From positions 78,179,836 through 78,243,835 of the forward strand of contig CM061063.1 of NCBI GenBank assembly GCA_030762895.1: a stretch of DNA of 64,000 bases. The letters are read 5' to 3'. Origin of the DNA: Sophora flavescens (taxonomy: Eukaryota; Streptophyta; Magnoliopsida; Fabales; Fabaceae). The stretch's first letter is position 1. Each line of letters starts with the position of its first letter. The notes under the pieces were generated by a model. It was not told the origin of the DNA. It ran no database searches and saw nothing but the letters and a program-made list of their open reading frames with translations. The translations under genes and the position numbers were made by a program. Shown piece after piece: positions 56,200-64,000 of this stretch.

Positions 56200-57856
56200 A
56201 TGAATTGCTTAATTTGGAATTGTAGAGGGGCCAGAGGTAGAAATTTCCATAATCTTGTGAGAGAGTGTACTAGAATTTATCACTTAGACTTTGTGGCAAT
56301 TCTTGAACCTAGAATCAGTGGAATCACTGCTGAAAGGGTAATTCGAAAAATTGGCATGATTGAGGGTGCTAGGATTGATGCTGTTGGGTTCTCTGGAGGA
56401 ATTTGGTGTTTATGGAAGTCAAATTGCCCTCCTATTAGAGTCCTAACGTGCTCCAGACATTGTGTTCACCTTATCATCAATGAAAACTCTCCTAATGCTT
56501 GGTACATGTCTATAGTTTATGCTAGCCCAACTTTAATCCAAAGAGAGGAAACCTTGAATGAGTTGAGAAACCATAGCCTTAATATAAATGGCCCCTGGAT
56601 GGTCGGTGGAGATTTTAATGCTATTGTCTCTAGCAGGGAAAAACAAGGAGGTGCTCCTCCTGTTCAAAGTTCCTGTCTATCTTTTAACTCTTGCATAGAG
56701 GACTGTAGCTTAATTGATCTAGGCTTTTCTGGACCACCCTTTACCTGGAGTAGAGGTGAGGTTAAAGAAAGATTAGATAGAGCTTTAGGTAACAGTGTCT
56801 GGCTCAATAAATTCCCTGATTGCTCCATTACAAATCTACCTATCTCTTCATCTGATCACTTTGGTTTATAGATTAAACCAAACTCTGATTCTAACAGAAG
56901 GCACAGCTATTTTAAATTCATTGGGGCATGGCTGGACCACCCTGATTTTCCAAATCAGGTTAACCACTCTTGGACCCCTTCTGCCCCATGGAATGAGAAT
57001 ATTGACAACTTGACTCAAAATCTCAAAATCTGGAACATAGATGTCTCTGGGAATATTTTTAGAAGGAAAGAAAGAATTATTAGAAGATTAGAAGGTATAA
57101 ACAAAGTCCTTATGGTTAATCCTATTGAGAGATTGATTAATCTTAGGAAAGATCTATGGGAGGAATATAACTTGATTGTGAAACAAGAAGAAAATTACTG
57201 GTTTCAACAATCTAGAAGTAAATGGCTTATGATGGGTGACTGTAACACAGTTTTTTCACCAATCTGCCATTATAAAAAGGAGAAGAAACAGAATCTCTGC
57301 CCTTCTAGGTCCTGATGATATTTGGATATATGATGACTTGAACTTACAAAATTTAGTTTCAGATTTCTTCAAAAATCTTTACCAAAGTGCTGGTCTGGAG
57401 AATGTTAATTTCCCAACCTTATCCACCTTTCCAAATATTAAAGAGAGAGATAGGACCCTTCTTGAAAGCCCTGTTTCTATTGATGAGATAAAAAGAGCCC
57501 TTTTTAGTATGAAAAACTTCAAAGCACCTGGCCCTGATGGCTTTCATCCCATCTTCTTTAAATCTCAATGGAATGCTATTGGTGGCTCTGTGTATTCTCT
57601 AGTTAATGACTGTTTTTCTGATCCAAGCAAAATTGGATCCTTAAACAACACCCTGCTAACTCTGATTCCTAAAAAGGATGATATCTCCTATGTTAATCAA
57701 TTAAGACCTATAGCTTTGTGTGATGTGAGTTATAAGATCATTACCAAAGTTATAGCTCAAAGACTTAGAATTATTTTACCCTATATTGTTAATAATACTC
57801 AAAGTAGTTTTATCCCAGGAAGATCTACTTCTGATAATATCACTGTGCTTCAATAA
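56200..57856 (+). pseudogene. LINE ORF2: endonuclease and RT N-terminus
   Basis: 56200-56871 is an AP endonuclease: 'MNCLIWNCRGARGRNF', 'VAILEPRISG' (catalytic Glu), 'WMVGGDFNAIVSSREK' and 'SSDHFGL' (catalytic Asp-His). TAG at 56869 interrupts the frame, which resumes at 57010. A 2-base deletion near 57248 shifts to 57236-57856 with 'FKAPGPDGFHPIFFKSQW', 'LRPIALCDVSYKIITKVIA' and 'QSSFIPGRSTSDNI'. TAA at 57854 then interrupts in frame. Confidence 0.87.
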
Positions 57857-57898
57857 ACCATCCATTCCTTCTCTCACCTTCATGGTAGAAAAGGATAT

Positions 57899-60300
57899 AT
57901 GATTTTAAAACTTGACTTAGAAAAGGCCTATGATAGACTGGAATGGTCCTTCATTGATGAAACCCTTAGAATGCTTAATCTTCCTTACAATATTTGTTCT
58001 ATTTTATATCACTGCATTTCTACTGTCTCTGTTAGTATAAATTGGAATGGAGAGAATTCCCAATCTTTCCATTCCTCTAGAGGGATTAGACAGGGTGATC
58101 CCATCTCCCCTTACTTATTCATCCTAGCACTTGAAAGACTAAGTCATAGAATCAATGACCTAGTCAACTTAGGTGTGTGGAAAGGTTTTAAGTTTGGAAG
58201 AGGTGAAGGACCTACCCTGTCACATATCTGTTTTGCTGATGATCTAGTTTTTGTAGCTGAAGCTAATATGAACAAGGCTCAAATGATCCTAAATGTCTTG
58301 GAAGAATTCGGCAGCAGTTCAGGACAGAAAGTAAACATATCCAAATTTAAGGTTTTTTTCTCCAGCAACATTGATCTGGATTTGGCTTCTGACTTAAGCA
58401 GGACCCTAGGTATTGAAAAAACTCAAGACCTGGGCAACTATCTAGGAGCTCCCCTGCTACACCAGAGAACTACAAGAAATACCTATGCATATGTGCTGGA
58501 GAAAATGAGGAAAAAACTGTCAGTCTGGAAGGCCAACACACTATCTTTTGCAGGAAGAGTCACCCTAGCACCGTCATCTTTGGAAAGCATGCCTGGCTAC
58601 TTAATGCAGACCTCAGTCATCCCCATCTCAGTCTGTGATGAAGCTGAGAAAATTTGCAGAGATTTTATTTGGGGGAGCACTGTGGAGAAGAGGAAGTGCC
58701 ACCTTGTCTCTTGGGAGAAAGTGTGCAAACCTAAGGAAGCTGGCGGACTTGGATTCAGGAACATGAAGACTTTGAATCAAGCATATATTCTGAAACTAGC
58801 CTGGCAGTTGATAAATGAGAGAGACAAATTATGGGTTCAGATCATGAGGGCAAAATACCAATGTGGCTCCTTACATCTCCCTAAAGTAAGTATGAAATCA
58901 AACTCTTCAAGGTTATGGAATGCAATCTCTAAAAACTGGAAGCCTATTGAAGACAATATCCAATGGAGTGTGAGAAGTGGTCAAGACACAAAGTTCTGGC
59001 TTGATAGGTGGTTACCCGATTGCCATAGCTTAAGTCACTACATGCTGGATTCAATTCCTGAAACTGAGAAGAACTTCAAGGTGGCTTATTATGCTGACCA
59101 GAATGGATGGAGATGGAATGCAATTCAACATCTTGTGCCTGAGTTCCTTTGTGAAAAAATTGAATTAATTCAAGCCCCTTCCTCCAACCAAAGTGATTTT
59201 GTAAGCTGGATTCCTGAACCAAATGGCCTGTTCTCCATTAAATCAGCTTATGCAATCCTTTCAAACTGTTATCAGGCTAATGAAGTACATAATCCTCTTT
59301 TTGAGAAGGCTTCCCAATGGAAAGGTCCAGCTAGAATCAGACCACACCTGTGGAAGCTAGTCCATGGCTGTCTGCTTACCAATGATGAAAGATGCAGAAG
59401 AGGAATGGCTCAAGATAATCTTTGCCCAAGATGCTCCTCGGCCCCTGAAACGCTCATGCATATGATGAGAGATTGTGATGTTGTTCAAAACTTCTGGAAT
59501 CGGTGTATTGATCCTGCTGTATGGAGTAAATTCTTTAGTACAGGGCTTCACCAATGGCTCAATTGGAACCTATCAACCAAGAAGATGAGGAACTCTCCAT
59601 GGGATTGGCAGATTTTTTTTGGAGTTGCAGTGTGGTCTATCTGGAAAGATAGAAACTCTCTAACCTTCTCCTCTGTCACTTCTATGAACTCAAGCTTTTG
59701 GATGGAGGTGTGATCTCAGGTTCACATCTTGCAGAAGGAAATCCAGAAGCCAAGCAATTTGTTAATCCCTCAAACTAATCCACAACAGATGTCTTGGAAG
59801 AAACCAGATTCAGGATGGCTGAAGTGTAACTCTGATGGTTCTTTTTTACATCAAGGAAGAAGCTCCTCTTGTGGAGGAGTTATAAGAGATGAGTTTGGTA
59901 ACTTTGTAAAGGGCTTCTTCTGCAAGCTGAATCCCTATAATGTGCTGCTAGCCGAATTCATGGGGCTGCTATATGGTATAAAAACTGCAAAGCCCTCAAT
60001 ACCGGAAAAGTTATTTTCGAAGGGGACTCCTTGGTTATCTTTGAGTTAATTTCTAAAGGCTTCTCCTCCATCCCCTACATCAAACCTCTACTTGAAGAGG
60101 CAATATCTCTCCTTAGAGCCCCTGAGTGGCAAACCTCCCTTAGTGTAGTAAATAGAAATGCAAACTCTATTGCTGATTTTTTAGCAAATAGAGGGCATTT
60201 TTCCTCTTTTACTATTTCTTTTATTGATAGTTCTAATATTCCATTGAGCTTAATGTTAGGAAAAGATTTGGGAGGGATCTGTCCTCCTACCCTTGCTTGA
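57899..60300 (+). pseudogene. LINE ORF2: RT core, zf-RVT and RNase H
   Basis: 57899-59713 is 604 open codons: 'MILKLDLEKAYDRLEW', 'GIRQGDPISPYLFILALE', the active site 'CFADDLVFVAEA', thumb, then the zf-RVT region ('PARIRPHLWKLVHGCLLT', 'CPRCSSAPETLMHMMRDC'). TGA at 59711 interrupts in frame. RNase H follows with 'WLKCNSDGSFLHQGRSSSCG' (Asp); a shift near 59985 leads to 'IFEGDSLVIFELISKGF' and 'NRNANSIADFLANRGHFSSF'. The element would reverse-transcribe its RNA at a nicked target. Confidence 0.88.
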
Positions 60301-60363
60301 TTAGTTAATATAATCCTTTGTTATCAAAAAAAAAAAAAAGTTGGACCAAACAAACTTATGTAA

Positions 60364-60561
60364 CCAACATGTGGTTGGTCCAAGTGGTCATGGACTTGAG
60401 CACCTTAAACAAGTGGTCAGGGGTTCGAATCCTGACTCTTGTGTATGGAGAAAATCCGGTTGGGAGAGGAGAACCCACCTTATGTGCCCAACAGGCTCCT
60501 GACGAAAATTAGTCACCACTAACAATGGTGGATACTTTATGTCATGGTTAAAAAATAAAAA
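60364..60561 (+). mobile_element. tRNA-derived SINE with 12-bp target duplication
   Basis: Contains RNA polymerase III promoter parts: A-box-like 'tggtccaagtgg' (60375-60386) and B box 'ggttcgaatcc' (60422-60432). An Au/FabaS-like body with 'ccggttgggagaggagaacc' follows, then an A-rich tail. Flanked by the exact repeat aaacttatgtaa at 60352-60363 and 60562-60573. It inserted just downstream of the LINE tail. Confidence 0.88.
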
Positions 60562-60584
60562 AAACTTATGTAAGCTATATAACT

Positions 60585-61259
60585 ATGGATAGATGTGTGA
60601 AGTGCCATGCAAAAGTGTTCGAGTTTTGTGGTACATTATCTCATTTCCTAGCAAAATTTATGCTTTTCTTTTCAAAAGTTAATTTCATGAGTTACTATTT
60701 GAAAGATGAACATGTACTGTATTATCTTTATCTAGTGATTCATTTATTGATGATGCAGATACTCTGCCAAATGTTCATTAAAAAAGTTGGCCCTAGATTT
60801 TCTCTATCTCAAAACAACTTTTCAAAGATTCATGTATTAAAATTGCTGACTTCTAACTGTTCAAAGCTCTTTTTAGTGAATAGTGATGGTATAAGGCTGC
60901 TGATATTGTTCAATGCAATCATTACTCAAGTTCTTGTTAATGTGATGATGTCTAATTTCTAGCAAGTGTTATTTGATTCTTTGAAATGGAAGATACAACA
61001 CATCAAATGTGTGCCTAAACTTTAAAAGGTTAAGGAGCCTGAGAAACAAACAACATTGGAGAGAAAAACCATACATTACTCATCAATTGATTCTGTTTCA
61101 GTTTTAGATCAACATTCAAGACTGTCATCATTAAAAAACACAGCACTTCAGAAAAACAAAACAAAGCTACCGCAGAATCCTTCAAAGAGACTGTTACTGA
61201 GAAGAATCACTAATTTATTGGAACCACATGAAACTAGTACAGTAAAAGCCGGCTTGTAG
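60585..61259 (+). pseudogene. Relic of an unidentified gene (C-terminal part)
   Basis: A single reading frame runs 60585-61259 with only two stops (TAG 60960-60962, TAA about 61020). The last third, 61056-61259, is polar and basic with a heptad-like pattern ('SVSVLDQHSRLSSLKNTALQ', 'RLLLRRITNLLEPHE') and looks like a protein C-terminus ending at TAG. I do not recognise the family. It could be a former last exon, or chance. Confidence 0.3.
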
Positions 61260-61313
61260 CACTGTAGATACTACGGGTAAATGACAATGCAACTTTTGAC
61301 ATACCAAACGATC

Positions 61314-61775
61314 CCACTACATGTCCAATTGTATGTGCAATAGCAACCTGAAGAAGAAACACCAGATTAAAGTCACTCAAATACTAATTCTAACTTTGAA
61401 AAAGAAATAAATATATCCATGATTATGACAAATTGTTGGAAATTTTTAGATTATCAGTAATTATTATACACAACTCAAACATAAATCATTCAACACCAAT
61501 TTATTACCAGAAAAAACTACCTAACAACATTACCTATATTTGTATATATCACTAGAACAATTACAATACTATATGAACAATATTACAGGAAAAAAAAAGT
61601 GACAAATTTTTTTCTTGAAATGAAACATAAAAGGATTTTCGGTAAACAAGTTTCTAAAAAAAAAAAATTGTTGATCTACTTATAACATAAAAAGATTCTA
61701 ATAAGCAATAACTAAGGTGTTCTTCAGGACAATTCGTGGCATTTTTCATATTCATTAAACCAAGAAAAGTAACCA
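61314..61775 (-). repeat. Outer 3' flank of F-box unit E
   Basis: Matches 12118-12515 and 27673-27960 in the same orientation ('aaaaagattctaataagc' and more). Confidence 0.75.
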
Positions 61776-63836
61776 AATAAATTTTTTTTTGATAGACAGA
61801 ATTTATTTAAATGGGTACAAGGGGTACCCCAACCATGAAACAATACAAAGTCATGGAGTGTTCCACATAATCTAACAATGGGAACAGAACACACAAGCAC
61901 AAAACTACATCCACAACCAACACAGTTTAAAAAAGCCCCCCTCCTGTTAGCACACAACACCCCACCAGACCCCTACCACCAAAGAGGCAAAACGAAAAAA
62001 AATCAACAACCAAACCACCACACCAACAAGACCACCACCACACCAACAACACAAAAGCAAAGATCCCACCACACCCCAACATGAACACCAAAAGAAATTA
62101 AACACCACCGAGTACCCCAAACCACCAAAACCCCCTGCACCACACAACAAATATAACAGAACAATGAAAAACAGCACAGGGAACCAAAATAGAACAGAAC
62201 AGTGATAATAATAGCAGCAGGGATAAAACGCAGGAAATCAAACTCAACACTAAACAACCCTTTCAATCCCAACACCCACTGATTTAGTAACCATGCAGAT
62301 AAAAGGATATAGGAAGCCCTTTAATCTTACTTTAAAGCATCTCCAAGCCAGAAGCTGAGCCTCCTCCAATAGATCAGACCTTGGCGAAACTCCTTCATTA
62401 AACACCATTTTGTTTCTAGCCCTCCATATAATCCACACCAAAGAAAACCAAACCACTTGCCAAACTTGCTTTGTTGCTCTACTACCATCCACCAGCCCCC
62501 TAAATTGCTGAAAGTGCACTTTACAGTCATTGTGATATGCAGTAGAGATACCAAACCAAGCCACCTGAGACAAACTAACCATAACATTGAAAAATGCGTA
62601 CATTCAAAAAACACATGAACTGCAGATTCAGAGCAACAATGGCACCCAGGACACAAACTCTCAGAAGCCTGAAGAACATTCCTTCGAACCAAATTGTCTC
62701 TAGTTGGTAATCGATCCACAAACAGCTTCCACACAAAGGATGACACTTTCAACGGCACAAGATTACTCCACAGCAAGCTATACGCCGTACCTTGAGAGGA
62801 ATTGGTTCCTTCCCAGATGATCTTATAAGCTGACCTCACTGTGTAAGTTTCAGAGTTGTCTGCCAACCAATCCCAACGATCTTCCAGGTGATCCCTTAAC
62901 ACTTGAGCATCCAAAACAGCTTGTAGATTATTTAGCAAATCTATCTCCCGTCGAAATAATTCCCTTCTCCAACTCCACACCCCATTCCTCCACTTTCCCA
63001 TGTCAGCCACTTTAGCATCTTTATTGTTAGCTAAGCTAAACAATCTATGACAATGCATTTTTAAACATCTACCTCTACCCAAGGGTCAGACCAAAACACA
63101 GTCATCTCTCCATTTCCCACCATTTTTGTCGTTGACTGAGACAACCAGTTTTGATTCATCCCCTCACCAACCTCATCTATAGATTGTATGCTCTCCCACC
63201 ATGCCGAACCCCTCCTCTCATCCCCACACAATTCACCCCAGCCATCCCAACCTCATCTATAGATTGTACCAAAGCGCCTCTTTTTCTACCTTCATCCTCC
63301 ACCTCCACTTTTCTAATAAAGCTAAATTGGAAGCCCTCAATTTTTTTACCCCCAAGTCCCCATCCCCCTTCTCTTTACAGACCCTCTCCCAAGCTACCCA
63401 ACGAGTTTTACGTGACCCTTCAGACCCTCCCCAAAGAAATCTTTTAAAATAGATTCAATAGAAGAAATCACACCTTTTGGGGCCTTAAGGAAGGAAATAA
63501 AATAAGTTGGGAGGGCATACAACAGTGATTGTAACAGCACAATACGACCTCTGAAGGATAAATGACAGCTCTTCTACCCCGAAAGCCTAGCCGTCACCTT
63601 TTCCACCACCGAACACCAAGTTGCTACCTTTCTTGGATCAGCGCCAATCCATCCCAGAACACTGAGCCGTATGCTTTCTCAAAATCTATTTTGAACAAGA
63701 CCATATCCTTCTTTCTTCTTTTAGCTTCATCAATAATCTCATTGGCTATAAGCACCCCATCTAAGACTTGTCTTCCTCTAATGAAAGCTGACTGTTTTCA
63801 GAAATCAGCAAAGGCATTATGCTTCTCAACCTATAG
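61776..63836 (-). mobile_element. LINE fragment inserted in the unit E flank
   Basis: Minus strand: RT palm ('SAFIRGRQVLDGVLIANEII', 'DFEKAYGSVFWD'), a jump that removes the FADD region, RT thumb pieces, zf-RVT, 3' UTR and an A tail (T10 on the plus strand near 61781-61790). The flanking blocks 61314-61775 and 63837-64000 are contiguous in units C and D, so this is an insertion. A 22-bp direct repeat 'ccaacctcatctatagattg' (63167 and 63246) lies within it. Confidence 0.82.
62250..63082 (-). pseudogene. LINE zf-RVT domain
   Basis: 251-codon frame from 63082: 'WDWLADNSETYTVRSAYKII', 'LWSNLVPLKVSSFVWKLFVD', 'LCPGCHCCSESAVHVFFEC' (zinc-binding Cys/His) and 'TMTVKCTFSNLGGW'. A shift near 62560 joins 'VWFSLVWIIWRARNKMVFNE' to about 62270. 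This is the domain after RT in plant L1 elements; its function is probably nucleic-acid binding. Confidence 0.82.
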
Positions 63837-64000
63837 TTGAATAACAAACTTGAAAGTTGAAACACATGATACAGCTCCAGTGCATTGTCCAACCGATCCA
63901 CAATGGAAGTGAGCAATTGATAGAAACAATTAACGCAAAAACTAAACTTTCTACAAAAATAGTCAATAAATCATGCAAATCATAATACTTCCAAATATCT
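63837..64000 (-). repeat. 3' flank of F-box unit E, continuing off the window
   Basis: Matches C 16545-16715 and D 28075-28225. In both of those the F-box exon 2 lies about 2 kb further on. Confidence 0.8.

Larger units (their letters stand above)
55557..60339 (+). mobile_element. L1-type LINE, 5'-truncated, abutting the Ogre LTR
   Basis: Starts in the middle of ORF1 right at the end of the Ogre LTR and runs through ORF1, endonuclease, RT, zf-RVT and RNase H to an A14 tail at 60326-60339. ORF1 is broken by a shift and ORF2 by three stops and at least two shifts. Confidence 0.88.

Noticed and set aside
60364..60450. tRNA gene
   Set aside because: A and B boxes are present but no cloverleaf with a proper anticodon stem is seen; A-rich tail and TSD identify a SINE.
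61878..62275. Open frames on both strands near the LINE 3' end
   Set aside because: Low-complexity 'accacc' sequence in the LINE 3' UTR, no domain.

Overview
The window is AT-rich plant nuclear DNA made mostly of nested transposons. The nested transposons are an Ogre-type Ty3/gypsy element carrying an Athila-type element, Ty1/copia and a further gypsy element, L1- and RTE-type LINEs, a tRNA-derived SINE, foldback MITEs and one CACTA terminus. These surround a small cluster of F-box/LRR genes. The Ogre element and the MITE and SINE styles suggest a papilionoid legume (clover/medic/pea group). That placement is inference from element families; no species marker gene is present.

Layout. 1-3480: AT-rich repeats, MITEs and a LINE relic. 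3490-6595: RTE-type LINE with a TTG/TCG tail. 6600-9550: flank of a lost F-box copy (unit A), a PPR fragment and a broken FAR1-related gene. 9990-20060: F-box copies B (+) and C (-) as arms of an inverted duplication. Between them lies an insertion of about 4 kb (12523-16484) that ends in a CACTA terminus, carries cryptic gene-like exons and contains a very young copia element. 20055-27670: a foldback MITE, half a copia element and a decayed gypsy element, both on the minus strand. 27671-30906: F-box copy D (-), internally deleted but still open and spliceable. 30907-33545: microsatellite and MITE-like repeats. 33546-55556: Ogre element with an Athila-type element (37398-44511, TSD agttg) inserted between its ORF1 and gag. 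55557-60339: L1-type LINE abutting the Ogre 3' LTR. 60364-60561: SINE with a 12-bp TSD. 60585-61260: relic of an unidentified gene. 61314-64000: 3' flank of a further F-box unit (E), split by a LINE fragment; its gene should lie beyond the right edge.

The probable host coding content is small: F-box copies B, C (one premature stop) and D, and decayed FAR1-related and PPR fragments. The element proteins are gag, protease, reverse transcriptase, RNase H, integrase and LINE EN-RT. Nearly all are interrupted, but the Ogre gag-pol still has an 872-codon open RT/RNase H region. The most interesting signal is a four-times-repeated stem-loop in the Ogre 3' UTR (51878-52122). Its loop changes only among GNRA tetraloops and its stem shows paired changes, which suggests selection on RNA structure. 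All similarity statements are by eye; no search or alignment program was run.
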